From an uncultured Pelagibacteraceae bacterium (GTDB lineage: Bacteria; Pseudomonadota; Alphaproteobacteria; Pelagibacterales; Pelagibacteraceae): a DNA stretch of 64,000 nucleotides. Position 1 is the first letter of the stretch. Every line of letters begins with the position of its first letter. Below the pieces are notes generated by a model. That model saw nothing but the letters and a program-made list of their open reading frames with translations. It was not told the origin of the DNA and did no database searches. The stretch covers positions 1-64,000 of the forward strand of contig CACPEZ010000002.1 in assembly GCA_902633125.1 (NCBI GenBank). The letters are read 5' to 3'. A program made the translations under genes and the position numbers. Positions 1-10,323 of the stretch are shown one piece after another.

Positions 1-276
1 GACGATAAAAAACCACAACTATCAGATTTGAGAGAATCAGGATCAATTGAACAAGATGCTGATGTAGTAATGTTTGTCTATAGAGAAGCATATTATTTAC
101 AAGGAAAAGAACCAAGACCAGCAACAGTAGAACATGCTGAATGGCAAGCAAAAATGAACGAAGTTTCACATTTAGCCGAATTAATTATTCAAAAGCAAAG
201 GCATGGACCAACTGGTAACGTAATGCTTGAATTTGAGGCAATGTTTACCAAATTTAAAGATATTCAAAATAATTAA
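1..276 (+). CDS. dnaB: Replicative DNA helicase DnaB, C-terminal end (5' truncated by window)
   Basis: Open frame from base 1: [32 protein letters not shown]...[21 protein letters not shown], the DnaB C-terminal motif series. Confidence 0.93.
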   Translation, partial: DDKKPQLSDLRESGSIEQDADVVMFVYREAYYLQGKEPRPATVEHAEWQAKMNEVSHLAELIIQKQRHGPTGNVMLEFEAMFTKFKDIQNN

Positions 277-301
277 ATTAATTTATATAAGCTAATAGTC
301 A

Positions 302-2677
302 ATGTTAGCTAAATTCTATCAGAATTATATTTTAAAAAAACCAGGCTTGATATTAATCTTGTTATTAATATGTCTTTGTTTTTTTGGTTACTATTCCAAA
401 AATTTTAGGCTTGATGCATCATCTGAAACTTTATTAATAGAGGGTGATCCAGATTTAAAATATTTAAATGAAATAAACGAAAGATATGGCGCAAAAGAAT
501 TTTTAGTTCTTACTTACACTCCAAAAGAAAGCATGCTAGATGAAAATTCTATTGAAAATCTAACAAAATTAAAAAGTGAAATTCAAAAACTTAATTGGGT
601 GCATAGTGTAATCACACTATTAGATATTCCTTTACTAAACAGCTCTGATGAACCACTTATAAAGAGACTACAAAACTACTCTACACTTAGTTCACAAGGT
701 ATTGATAAAGAAAGAGGATTTAATGAAATATTAAATAGTCCTGTTTTCAGGAATTTTGTAATCAGTGAAGATGGTAAGACGTCTGGTATTATAGTTTATT
801 TAAAGTCTAAAGATAAAATAAAGGACTTTAAAAACAAAAAAGAAGAAGGGATATATAAAGATAAATTAAAAAAACAAAATCATCAAAATATTTTAGAAAT
901 AAGACAAGTAATAAAAAATTTTAGCTCTAATAGTAAAATTCATTTGGGCGGGATACCGATGATCGCAGATGATATGATGACTTTTATTAAAAATGATATT
1001 ATTGTTTTTGGACTTGGAGTTTTTTTATTTATCGTTGCAACTCTTTGGTATGTATTTAGAAGATTGATATGGATAATTGTACCTATAAGCAGTTGTTTTT
1101 TTTCAATTATAATAATGACAGGACTTCTAGGTATCTTAGGTTGGAAAGTTACCGTTATATCATCTAATTTTATAGCTTTAATGTTGATTTTAACAATGGC
1201 TATGAATATTCATATTAGTACAAGATATCTTCAGCTTTCAAAACAATTTCCAAAGTTAGATAAATTTAAAATTATTTCTTTGACGACGACTAAAATGTTT
1301 TGGCCTATTTTGTATACAGCTTTGACAACTATATTTGCTTTCTTGTCTTTAGTGTTTAGTGAAATAAAACCAATAATAGATTTTGGATTTATGATGACTT
1401 TTGGTCTAATAATTTCATTTCTTATTACTTTTAGTCTATTGCCAACATTAATTAATTTAATTAATTTTAATAAAGTTTCTTTAAAAGAGGAAAAAGGCAC
1501 TACGATTACTAATTTGTTTAGTAACATTTCAGTTTCAAACCAAAATACTATATTTGGAACAACCTTAATAATTATATTTCTAAGTATCTTAGGGATTTCA
1601 AAGCTCGAAGTTGAAAATAGTTTTATAAATTATTTTGATAAAAATACTGAAATATATAAAGGAATGAAGCTCATTGATGAAAAGTTGGGTGGCACAACAC
1701 CGCTTGAAGTTATTTTAAAATTTCCAAAACAAAATGAAAATGATCAAAAATTAGAAGATGAAGAGGATGACTGGGGAGATGAAGATGAAAATGATGAAAA
1801 ATATTGGTTTACTAAAGACAAAATTGATAAGATAAAAAAGGTTCATAGTTATTTAGATTCTTTAGAGCCAATTGGAAAAGTTCTCTCTTTTTCATCAATA
1901 ATTGATGTTGCTACTCAATTAAATAATAATAAAGAACTTGGGTCTTTAGAAATGGGTGTCTTATATACTAAGATTCCTGATAACATAAAAAAAGAAATTG
2001 TTGATCCATATATATCTATAAAAGACTCTGAGGCTAGAATAAGCTTAAGAATAAAAGATTCATTAGATAATCTGAGGAGAAATGATTTGCTTATTAAAAT
2101 AAATTCTGACCTTAAAAATAAATTAGAATTGAAGCAGGATGAATATAAATTAGGTGGTGTATTAATTCTTTTCAACAATCTCTTACAAAGTTTATTTAAA
2201 TCTCAAATTTTAACACTTGGATTTGTTATGCTTGGAATTTTTATAATGTTTATAATTCTATTTAAAAATTTAAAATTAGCTTTAATAGGTGTTGTGCCAA
2301 ATTTTATAGCAGCCTTTTTTATATTAGGATTGATAGGATTGTTAGGAATCCCACTTGATATGATGACAATTACAATAGCCGCCATAACTATAGGTATAGC
2401 AGTAGATAATAGTATTCATTATATTTATAGATTTAAAGAGGAGTATGCAAAGTTAAGAAATTACAATAGAACATTAAAATTATGTCACTCAACTGTCGGT
2501 AAAGCTATTTTAAATACTTCAATTACAATAGTTTTTGGATTTTCAATTTTAGTAATGTCAAATTTTATACCTACAATTTACTTTGGCGTGTTCACAGGTA
2601 TTGCTATGTTGCTTGCAATGGTTTCGGTTTTAACACTTTTACCTTCTTTATTGCTTAAAATTAAACCATTCAATTAA
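302..2677 (+). CDS. RND superfamily (MMPL/patched-like) exporter
   Basis: 791 aa, two blocks of TM helices, GIAVDNSIHYIYRFKEE motif, acidic interdomain linker. Confidence 0.85.
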   Translation: MLAKFYQNYILKKPGLILILLLICLCFFGYYSKNFRLDASSETLLIEGDPDLKYLNEINERYGAKEFLVLTYTPKESMLDENSIENLTKLKSEIQKLNWVHSVITLLDIPLLNSSDEPLIKRLQNYSTLSSQGIDKERGFNEILNSPVFRNFVISEDGKTSGIIVYLKSKDKIKDFKNKKEEGIYKDKLKKQNHQNILEIRQVIKNFSSNSKIHLGGIPMIADDMMTFIKNDIIVFGLGVFLFIVATLWYVFRRLIWIIVPISSCFFSIIIMTGLLGILGWKVTVISSNFIALMLILTMAMNIHISTRYLQLSKQFPKLDKFKIISLTTTKMFWPILYTALTTIFAFLSLVFSEIKPIIDFGFMMTFGLIISFLITFSLLPTLINLINFNKVSLKEEKGTTITNLFSNISVSNQNTIFGTTLIIIFLSILGISKLEVENSFINYFDKNTEIYKGMKLIDEKLGGTTPLEVILKFPKQNENDQKLEDEEDDWGDEDENDEKYWFTKDKIDKIKKVHSYLDSLEPIGKVLSFSSIIDVATQLNNNKELGSLEMGVLYTKIPDNIKKEIVDPYISIKDSEARISLRIKDSLDNLRRNDLLIKINSDLKNKLELKQDEYKLGGVLILFNNLLQSLFKSQILTLGFVMLGIFIMFIILFKNLKLALIGVVPNFIAAFFILGLIGLLGIPLDMMTITIAAITIGIAVDNSIHYIYRFKEEYAKLRNYNRTLKLCHSTVGKAILNTSITIVFGFSILVMSNFIPTIYFGVFTGIAMLLAMVSVLTLLPSLLLKIKPFN

Positions 2678-3222
2678 TGATTGAAGCTATTCAGGATTTT
2701 TTAATACAAGTAACATTATTTGATTATATTTTTTTTGTATTAACCATTTATTTTTTAATTCAAGGATCTAGAAAAGGTTTTGTTTTAAGTTTATTGTCAG
2801 CTGCTAAATGGGTTTTGGCATATATTTTAACAATTTATTTGTTTCCAAAAGTAAAACCATATTTTGAAGGTATTTTAGATAGCGAATATGTTCTTGATAT
2901 AATTGTTGGTGTAATATTGTTTATCTTAATAATATTTCTTATTCTTTTAGGAAATAAAGCAATAAGTAAAGTTATAACCTACACTGGATTAGGTTCAGTC
3001 GATAAGGTTTTTGGCTTTTTCTTTGGAATCGCTAAGAGCTATATTCTAATTGTTTGTTTATTCACAGCTATTGACGTAGTCTACGATAGCAAAAAATGGC
3101 CGTTAAATTTAAATGATTCGTTAACATTTCCTTTGGTTGAAAAAGGTAGTATCTATCTTATAAAGGTATTTCCAAATCAAAAACAATATGAAGACGCTAA
3201 AGAAAAAGTTCAAGATGTATAA
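2677..3222 (+). CDS. cvpA: CvpA family membrane protein
   Basis: Four-TM protein with GSRKGFVLSLLSAAKW N-terminus, immediately upstream of purF. Confidence 0.85.
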   Translation: MIEAIQDFLIQVTLFDYIFFVLTIYFLIQGSRKGFVLSLLSAAKWVLAYILTIYLFPKVKPYFEGILDSEYVLDIIVGVILFILIIFLILLGNKAISKVITYTGLGSVDKVFGFFFGIAKSYILIVCLFTAIDVVYDSKKWPLNLNDSLTFPLVEKGSIYLIKVFPNQKQYEDAKEKVQDV

Positions 3223-4657
3223 CCCTAAATTAAAAGAGGAATGTGCCGTCTTTGGTATAAGTAATACACCAGAGGCATCGACCTTAACTGCTTTAGGACT
3301 TCATGCATTACAACATAGAGGTCAAGAGGGTTGTGGAATTGTATCATTTGATGGGGAAAAATATCACTCTGAAAAAAGATTTGGTTTAGTTGGTGACAAC
3401 TTTAATGATGAAAAAGTTTTAAAAAACTTACCAGGAAATTATGCAATAGGTCACAATAGATATTCTACAACTGGCGGAACTGCTTTAAGAAATGTACAAC
3501 CGTTCTTTGCTGATACTAATTCAGGTGGAATTGGAGTTGCGCATAATGGTAATCTTACAAATGCAATAACTCTTAGAAATAAAATGGTTGAAGAAGGCTC
3601 AATTTTTTACACAACATCAGATACAGAAACGATAGTAAAACTTATAGCCAAATCAAAAAGACCAAAGACAATTGATAAAGTTATTGATGCTCTGTTTCAA
3701 ATTCAAGGGGGATATGCATTAGTTATGATGACACAAAATACACTTATTGGTGTAAGAGATCCTTATGGAATTAGACCTCTAGTTATAGGAAAATTAAAAA
3801 ACTCTTATGTTTTTGCATCTGAGACATGTGCTTTTGATATTATAGGCGCAAAGTTTGTTAGAGAAGTTGATAATGGTGAAATTGTTTATGTAGAAAACGA
3901 TGAATTAAAAAGTATTAGGCCTTTTCCTCAAAAAAAAGTAAGACCATGTGTTTTTGAATATATTTATTTTTCAAGACCAGATAGTATTTTGAATGGCAAA
4001 ACAGCCTATGAATATCGTAAAAGATTTGGAGCAGAATTAGCAAAAGAAGATAATTTAGATGCTAACCTAGTTGTACCAGTACCAGATTCTGGTAATGCAG
4101 CTGCATTGGGTTACGCTGAGGAAAAAAAAATAAATTTTGATTTAGGTTTAATTAGAAATCATTATGTTGGTCGAACTTTTATAGAGCCTTCACAGCAGAT
4201 TAGAAGTTTAGGAGTTAAATTAAAATTAAATGCAAATGTTTCAGTTATTAAAAATAAGAAAATTATTTTAGTTGATGACTCTCTTGTAAGAGGCACAACC
4301 TCATCAAAAATTGTAAAAATGTTATATGATAATGGTGCTAAAGAGATACATGTTAGGATAGCTAGTCCAGAAATAAAATACCCCGATTTTTATGGAGTTG
4401 ATACACCTACAAAAAAAGAACTATTAGCAGCAAATAAATCAGTAGATGAAATAAAAGAATTTATAAAAGCAAAATCACTTAAATTTTTAACGTTAGATGG
4501 TTTGTATCGAGGGATGGGTTTTGAGAAGAGAAATGATGCTTATCCTCAGTTAAGTGATCATCATTTTACTGGTGATTATCCAGTAAAAATAATTGATGAA
4601 CTTGGAGAAGATAAAGTTACACAATTATCATTATTAAGTACTGGGTCGAGTAATTAA
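3215..4657 (+). CDS. purF: Amidophosphoribosyltransferase
   Basis: ECAVFGI N-terminal Cys, HALQHRGQEG, IILVDDSLVRGTTSSKIV PRPP motif; start placed at MYNPKLKEEC inside the longer ORF. Confidence 0.96.
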   Translation: MYNPKLKEECAVFGISNTPEASTLTALGLHALQHRGQEGCGIVSFDGEKYHSEKRFGLVGDNFNDEKVLKNLPGNYAIGHNRYSTTGGTALRNVQPFFADTNSGGIGVAHNGNLTNAITLRNKMVEEGSIFYTTSDTETIVKLIAKSKRPKTIDKVIDALFQIQGGYALVMMTQNTLIGVRDPYGIRPLVIGKLKNSYVFASETCAFDIIGAKFVREVDNGEIVYVENDELKSIRPFPQKKVRPCVFEYIYFSRPDSILNGKTAYEYRKRFGAELAKEDNLDANLVVPVPDSGNAAALGYAEEKKINFDLGLIRNHYVGRTFIEPSQQIRSLGVKLKLNANVSVIKNKKIILVDDSLVRGTTSSKIVKMLYDNGAKEIHVRIASPEIKYPDFYGVDTPTKKELLAANKSVDEIKEFIKAKSLKFLTLDGLYRGMGFEKRNDAYPQLSDHHFTGDYPVKIIDELGEDKVTQLSLLSTGSSN

Positions 4658-5214
4658 TGAAAAAAGTAAATTTTACTGAAATGAAAAATGGTTCAAAAGA
4701 AGATTATGAATTATTAGAAAAGTATGAAAAAAATTTTGAGCGTAAAACTGCAGATAGACTACTTAAATATCTTGCAAGTCAAACGACAACTCTTGAAGGC
4801 TATCAAATAACTAGATTAGAACATTCTTTGCAAGCAGCAACAAGAGCGTACAAAAATGGAGAAAGTGAAGAGATGGTTGTAGCAACTTTACTTCATGACA
4901 TAGGAGATGACTTAGCGCCTATGAATCATTCTCAATATGCGGCTTCAATAATCAGACCATATGTTTCAGAAAAAACATATTGGATAATACTTCATCATGG
5001 TCTTTTTCAAACCTATTACAGTGCTCATCATTTAGGAGGAGATAGAAACGCTAGGGATAAATTCAAAGATCACAAATATTATCAAGATACAGTTGATTTT
5101 TGTGAAAAATATGACCAGTCTTCTTTTGATCCTAATTACAAATCTATGTCTTTAGAGGAGTTTGAACCAATGGTGAAAAAAATATTTGATAGAAAACCTT
5201 TTTATCATCATTAA
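4657..5214 (+). CDS. HD-domain protein resembling PhnZ/TmpB-type mixed-valent di-iron oxygenases
   Basis: RLEHSLQAA...LLHDIGDD...NHSQYAASIIRPYVSEKTYWIILHHG ordering of H/HD/H/H as in PhnZ; overlaps the purF stop. Confidence 0.7.
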   Translation: MKKVNFTEMKNGSKEDYELLEKYEKNFERKTADRLLKYLASQTTTLEGYQITRLEHSLQAATRAYKNGESEEMVVATLLHDIGDDLAPMNHSQYAASIIRPYVSEKTYWIILHHGLFQTYYSAHHLGGDRNARDKFKDHKYYQDTVDFCEKYDQSSFDPNYKSMSLEEFEPMVKKIFDRKPFYHH

Positions 5215-5228
5215 TTTTTAAAAAAAAC

Positions 5229-7178
5229 ATGACTAACAAACTCAAGGAAGAGAAAAGTCCGTATTTAAAGCAGCATAAAGACAATCCTGTAAATTGGTTT
5301 GCTTGGAATAAAGAAAGTTTAGAACAGGCAAAAAAAGAAAAAAAACCAATATTTCTTAGTGTTGGATATGCGAGCTGTCATTGGTGTCATGTGATGGCTC
5401 ATGAAAGTTTTGAAGATGATCAAACAGCTAAAATAATGAATGAAAAATTTATAAATATTAAAGTTGATAGAGAAGAAAGACCTGATTTAGATTATGTTTT
5501 TCAAAGAAGTTTATCTATTTTAACAGGAACCCAAGGAGGTTGGCCTTTATCGATGTTTCTCGATGAAAATGGAGTTCCTTTTACTGGTGGAACTTATTTC
5601 CCACCAAAAGAAATGCATGGAAGACCAGATTTTCAAAAAGTTCTAAATAATGTTTCTGACGTATATAATAAGAATAGAGAGAAAATTCTTGATCAAGCGC
5701 CCCAAATGCAAGAAATATTTGGTAAAATTAATCAAAGATCAGCAGTATTAAATCAACCATTAGAACCATTTTTAGAAAAAATTATACAACACCTAGATAA
5801 AGATAATGGAAGTTTCAAAGGAGCTCCAAAGTTTCCCCAATTTTATTTATTTGATGCAATGTTTTATTTTTATTTAAAAACAGGAAAAGAAGAATATTTT
5901 AAACCTGTTGAAACTTTACTTTACAATATTTCTTCAAAAGGAATGTATGATCATTTAGCTGGAGGTATAGCAAGATACACTGTTGATGAAAATTGGATCA
6001 TCCCTCACTTTGAAAAAATGCTTTATGATAATATTCAATATATAGGATTGTTAAATAAGTTCTTTCAAAAAACTAATAATCTTTATTATAAAAGAAAGTT
6101 AGAGCAAAGCATAAATTTTATCAATTCAGAATTTAAAAATGATTTTGATCTTTATGGGTCTGCATATGATGCCGATAGCGATGGTGTTGAAGGAAAATAT
6201 TATGTATGGAATTATGCAGAACTAAAAAATACTCTTGGTCCTAAATTTAATTTATTTGCAAAAAAATATAATTTGACTGAAGAGGGAAATTTTGAAGGTA
6301 ATAATATTTTAACAGAAACTCATAATAAACTTTCCGATGATGAAATTAAAGAAATCTCAAACACAGAAAAAACGTTATTAGATCAAAGAAATAAACGTTC
6401 TAAACCATTATTTGATGATAAATCTCAAACTGACCAAAATTGTTTTTTATTAGAAACACTCCTTCTTTCATCGCTAGTAACTGATAATGAAGAACTAAAA
6501 CAAAATACTCTTGTTAGTATAAAGATATTGGAAAAATATTTGTCAGATAAAATTTTCCATTGCTATCAAGACACAGAGATTGACACTTTTTTGGAAGATT
6601 ACGTATACTATGCTAGTCTTTTGATAACTATTTATGAATTAGATGGTGACGTTAAATACATCGAAAAAGCAAAAGATATTTTAATAAAAACCTGGGAATA
6701 CTTCTTTGATAAAAAATCAGGATTAATGCAAAAAAATAAAATATTAGATAATGACCTATTTGTTCAGCCAGTAGATCTAAATGATAATAATATACCAAAT
6801 GGAAATAGCGTATATTTAAACTTATGTAATAAAATATATATTATAACTAGCGATAAAATATGGTTTGAAAAAATTGATATTTTAAAAAAAAGTTTCCACC
6901 AAGTTTTAAACTCAAACTTTGCACAAATGTTTAGTTTTGTAAAATCATTGGATATTTGTAATGAAAGTATATCTTTTACAATTCATGGAAAGCAAAATTT
7001 AGATCCTAATATAAAAAAGTATTTGCAAAAAAAATTTTTTACTAGAGCTACATTCAAATATCTAGATAATGAAGTAAATGAGCCAAAAATTGTTATATGT
7101 AAAAATCAAACTTGCTCTAACAAATTAAGTAATATAAAGGAAATTGAAGATTATCTAAAAAGAAACAATATAAGCTAA
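5229..7178 (+). CDS. DUF255 / YyaL-SSP411-type thioredoxin-like domain protein
   Basis: SVGYASCHWCHVMAHESFED, VDREERPDLD, GGWPLSMFLDENGVPFTGGTYFPP motifs. Confidence 0.93.
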   Translation: MTNKLKEEKSPYLKQHKDNPVNWFAWNKESLEQAKKEKKPIFLSVGYASCHWCHVMAHESFEDDQTAKIMNEKFINIKVDREERPDLDYVFQRSLSILTGTQGGWPLSMFLDENGVPFTGGTYFPPKEMHGRPDFQKVLNNVSDVYNKNREKILDQAPQMQEIFGKINQRSAVLNQPLEPFLEKIIQHLDKDNGSFKGAPKFPQFYLFDAMFYFYLKTGKEEYFKPVETLLYNISSKGMYDHLAGGIARYTVDENWIIPHFEKMLYDNIQYIGLLNKFFQKTNNLYYKRKLEQSINFINSEFKNDFDLYGSAYDADSDGVEGKYYVWNYAELKNTLGPKFNLFAKKYNLTEEGNFEGNNILTETHNKLSDDEIKEISNTEKTLLDQRNKRSKPLFDDKSQTDQNCFLLETLLLSSLVTDNEELKQNTLVSIKILEKYLSDKIFHCYQDTEIDTFLEDYVYYASLLITIYELDGDVKYIEKAKDILIKTWEYFFDKKSGLMQKNKILDNDLFVQPVDLNDNNIPNGNSVYLNLCNKIYIITSDKIWFEKIDILKKSFHQVLNSNFAQMFSFVKSLDICNESISFTIHGKQNLDPNIKKYLQKKFFTRATFKYLDNEVNEPKIVICKNQTCSNKLSNIKEIEDYLKRNNIS

Positions 7179-8473
7179 TGATAGAAACAAAGGAACAAAT
7201 AATAGAACATTTTAAATCAGGCTCAAAAGATAAATCTAATTTGAAGATTGGAGTTGAGCATGAAAAATTTATTTTTGATAAAAAAACAAATACGAGAATT
7301 GATTATTCCAAAATCAAGAAAATGTTTGAAAATTTATATGAGTTTGGCTGGAAACCTATTTTTGAGGAAAAAAATCCAATAGCGTTAACTAAGAATGGTA
7401 AAAGTATTACTTTAGAGCCTGGTAATCAAATAGAGCTATCTGGAGCAAAATTAAACAATATTCACGAAGCTTGTGCTGAATCTCATGAATATTTATTTGA
7501 GTTAAATCAGGTTATTGAAAAATTAGATTTTAAAATAGTAAGCGCTGGATATGATCCTATATCTAAACTTGAGGATATACCTAATAATCCAAAAAAAAGG
7601 TATGAGGTTATGACCAAAGATATGCCTGTTGGAGGAAAACTAAGTTTGGATATGATGTATAAAACTGCAGGTACGCAATTAAATTTAGATTATACCTCAG
7701 AAGAAGATTTTATAAAAAAATTTAAGTTGGCAAATAATTTAGTTCCAATATCAATCGGACTTTTTGCAAATTCCTCTATAGTTGAAAAAAGTAATAGTGG
7801 ATACTTATCTTACAGATCTAAAGTTTGGCAAGAAACATCTAGAGGTGGATTGCCTGAGTTTTTTTTAAAAGATGTAAATTTTGAAAAATATGCAGATTAT
7901 ATTATGAATTATCCAATCTTATTTTTACAAAGTGAAGGTAATTATATATCTGGAAAAAAATATTTATTTAAAAACTTCATGAATGGAGAAATTAAAGAAA
8001 TTGGAAATAAAATTCCTAGTACTAATGATCTTGATACACATTTAGGAACAATATTTACAGAGAACAGATTAAAACAATATATCGAATTAAGATCAATGGA
8101 TGCGTGCGGATGGGAGTGTTTATGTGCTGGTCCTGCCCTATTCACTGGATTACTTTATGGAAATCTGGAAGAGGCTTTAGATTTAATTAAAAATTGGGAA
8201 GCTAACGAAGTGCTTTCAGCTTATAAAAATGCCCCTAAAAACGGCTTAAAAACTAATTTGATGGGCAAGGATATTTCGTATTGGGCAGAGAGACTATTAG
8301 ACATATCAAAATCAGGATTGATAAAGAGAGACTTTTTAAATAGAAAAAAATTAAGTGAAGCAAAGTTTTTAGATCACTTAGAAAAAATTGTAAAAAATAA
8401 AAAAACAAATGCTGATAATATAATAAGTAAGTATTCAAATTCCGAAAATTTGAATGATTTATATGACCAATAA
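7178..8473 (+). CDS. gshA: Glutamate-cysteine ligase (plant/alphaproteobacterial type)
   Basis: GVEHEKFIF, LEPGNQIELSGA, ELRSMDACGWECLCAGPALFTGLLYG motifs; adjacent to gshB. Confidence 0.92.
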   Translation: MIETKEQIIEHFKSGSKDKSNLKIGVEHEKFIFDKKTNTRIDYSKIKKMFENLYEFGWKPIFEEKNPIALTKNGKSITLEPGNQIELSGAKLNNIHEACAESHEYLFELNQVIEKLDFKIVSAGYDPISKLEDIPNNPKKRYEVMTKDMPVGGKLSLDMMYKTAGTQLNLDYTSEEDFIKKFKLANNLVPISIGLFANSSIVEKSNSGYLSYRSKVWQETSRGGLPEFFLKDVNFEKYADYIMNYPILFLQSEGNYISGKKYLFKNFMNGEIKEIGNKIPSTNDLDTHLGTIFTENRLKQYIELRSMDACGWECLCAGPALFTGLLYGNLEEALDLIKNWEANEVLSAYKNAPKNGLKTNLMGKDISYWAERLLDISKSGLIKRDFLNRKKLSEAKFLDHLEKIVKNKKTNADNIISKYSNSENLNDLYDQ

Positions 8474-9386
8474 AATTGTTGCTATACAAGGTGATAATTT
8501 AAAAAAAATAAATATCAAAACAGATACTACTATTTTTTTAGCTAATGAAGCTCAAAACAAGGGTTATAAATTATTTTATTATTATCCAGAAAATTTATCG
8601 AATATAAGAGGAAAAACTGTAAGTGAAGGATATTTTATTAAAATTGATTATTCAAAAAAGAAATTTTATAAAATTCTAAAAAAATCAAAATTAGACTTAT
8701 CCTTTGCAAAATATATTTTAATCAGACAGGATCCACCTTTTAACTTGGAATATATTTCTACAACATTAATGTTAGATAGAATCAAAGATAAAACAAAAAT
8801 TATTAATGATCCTACTTCAGTAAGAAATATTTCAGAAAAATTTTATTCTTTAAATTTTAAAAATTATATGGCGGATACAATATTTACTAAAGATTTGATT
8901 GAAATTAAAAAATTTTTCAAAAAACATAAAAAGATAATAATTAAACCTATTCATAGCTATGGTGGCAATGATATAAATCTTATTTCAGGGAAGCTTAATT
9001 TACTTAAAATAAAACAAATATTGAAAAAACACGGTCACATTATGTGTCAAAAATTTTTAAATAAAATTAAGTTTGGAGATAAAAGAGTTTTTATTATAAA
9101 TGGTAAGGTTTGCGGAGCTATATCTAGAATTCCTAAATCAGGATCAATATTGAGCAATATGAGCAAAGGTGCAAAACCTAAAATAGCATTTTTAAGTAAT
9201 AAAGAGCTAAAAGTTTCAAATATAATTGCAAAAAAAATTAAGAAAGACGGAATTTACTTTGCAGGAATAGACTTTATTGATGGAAAGTTAAATGGAGATA
9301 TAAATGTAACATCGCCAACGGGTATAAAAACATACTTTGATTTATCTCAGATAAACTTGGCTAAGACTTTTTGGAAAGGTTTATAG
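8454..9386 (+). CDS. gshB: Glutathione synthetase (the MTNKIVAIQ start at 8463 is equally plausible)
   Basis: RQDPPFNLEYISTTLMLDRI, IIKPIHSYGGNDI, FAGIDFIDGKLNGDINVTSPTG. Confidence 0.92.
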   Translation: MIYMTNKIVAIQGDNLKKINIKTDTTIFLANEAQNKGYKLFYYYPENLSNIRGKTVSEGYFIKIDYSKKKFYKILKKSKLDLSFAKYILIRQDPPFNLEYISTTLMLDRIKDKTKIINDPTSVRNISEKFYSLNFKNYMADTIFTKDLIEIKKFFKKHKKIIIKPIHSYGGNDINLISGKLNLLKIKQILKKHGHIMCQKFLNKIKFGDKRVFIINGKVCGAISRIPKSGSILSNMSKGAKPKIAFLSNKELKVSNIIAKKIKKDGIYFAGIDFIDGKLNGDINVTSPTGIKTYFDLSQINLAKTFWKGL

Positions 9387-10253
9387 TTGAAAAACTTATC
9401 AAATCAGCAAAAAGGATCATCTCTTGCATTTATAGCTGTGATGTTCATCACGCCAGATTCACTTTTTATTAGATTATCTTCGATAGATACTTGGGGATTA
9501 TTGTTTTATAGAGGTGCGATACCATTTGTAGCTGTATTAATTGGACTTCTTATATTTTATAAAAAAAACTTTATTAAAGCATTTTTGAATGTTGGTTATG
9601 CTGGTATTTTTTATATTATAAGTTTTTCGATTTGTAACATCACATTTATAATTTCAATCCAAAATACAAATGTAGCAAATACATTAATAATGATTGCAAT
9701 GGCACCCATGCTTTCGGCAATCCTTGGTGCAATATTTTTAAAAGAGGTTCCCGATAAGAAGACTTGGATAGCTATAGTTATTACTTTAGTGGCTGTAATA
9801 TATATATTCTACGACTCTCTAGAGATGGGTAACTTATTTGGTGATCTTATGGGTATAACAACAGCTTTTGGACTTGCCACCAACGCGGTAATAATCAGGT
9901 CGGCAAAAGATAGAGATTTGCTACCTTCAGCAGTTGTCGGTAAGCTTACAGTAGCTCTATTTGCTCTCTTTTTCGTTGAAAGTTATGAGTTAGTTGAAAA
10001 AGACCTGATCTATATACCTTTAATGTGTATTTTGTGTGTAGCAATACCATTCGTTTTGGTGACGATTGCTCCAAGATTTATACCTGCCGAGGAAGTTAAT
10101 CTGTTTTTTCTTCTTGAGACCATTTTAGGACCCATTTGGGTTTGGTTAGTTATCAAAGAGCAGCCTAGTCTAGAGACAATAGTTGGTGGACTTGTAATTA
10201 TATTCACTATAGCTGTTCACTCATATCTAAAATTAAAATCTTCTTATAAATAA
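9387..10253 (+). CDS. EamA/DMT family transporter (TTG start)
   Basis: 10-TM EamA pattern; starts directly after the gshB stop. Confidence 0.88.
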   Translation: MKNLSNQQKGSSLAFIAVMFITPDSLFIRLSSIDTWGLLFYRGAIPFVAVLIGLLIFYKKNFIKAFLNVGYAGIFYIISFSICNITFIISIQNTNVANTLIMIAMAPMLSAILGAIFLKEVPDKKTWIAIVITLVAVIYIFYDSLEMGNLFGDLMGITTAFGLATNAVIIRSAKDRDLLPSAVVGKLTVALFALFFVESYELVEKDLIYIPLMCILCVAIPFVLVTIAPRFIPAEEVNLFFLLETILGPIWVWLVIKEQPSLETIVGGLVIIFTIAVHSYLKLKSSYK

Positions 10254-10323
10254 AATTATTTTTCTTTTTGTCACAAATTTGTCTTGATTTAAAATTAGAT
10301 CGCCCATAAACACCGCTAATTTT

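Noticed and set aside
1231-1527. Antisense ORFs inside the RND gene (1231-1527, 1915-2178, 2203-2385, all minus)
   Set aside because: Fully opposite to a well-supported CDS, low-complexity translations, no recognisable domain; expected spurious ORFs at this composition
3188-3214. N-terminal extension MKTLKKKFK of the purF ORF
   Set aside because: PurF needs its catalytic Cys near the processed N-terminus; MYNPKLKEEC start fits better
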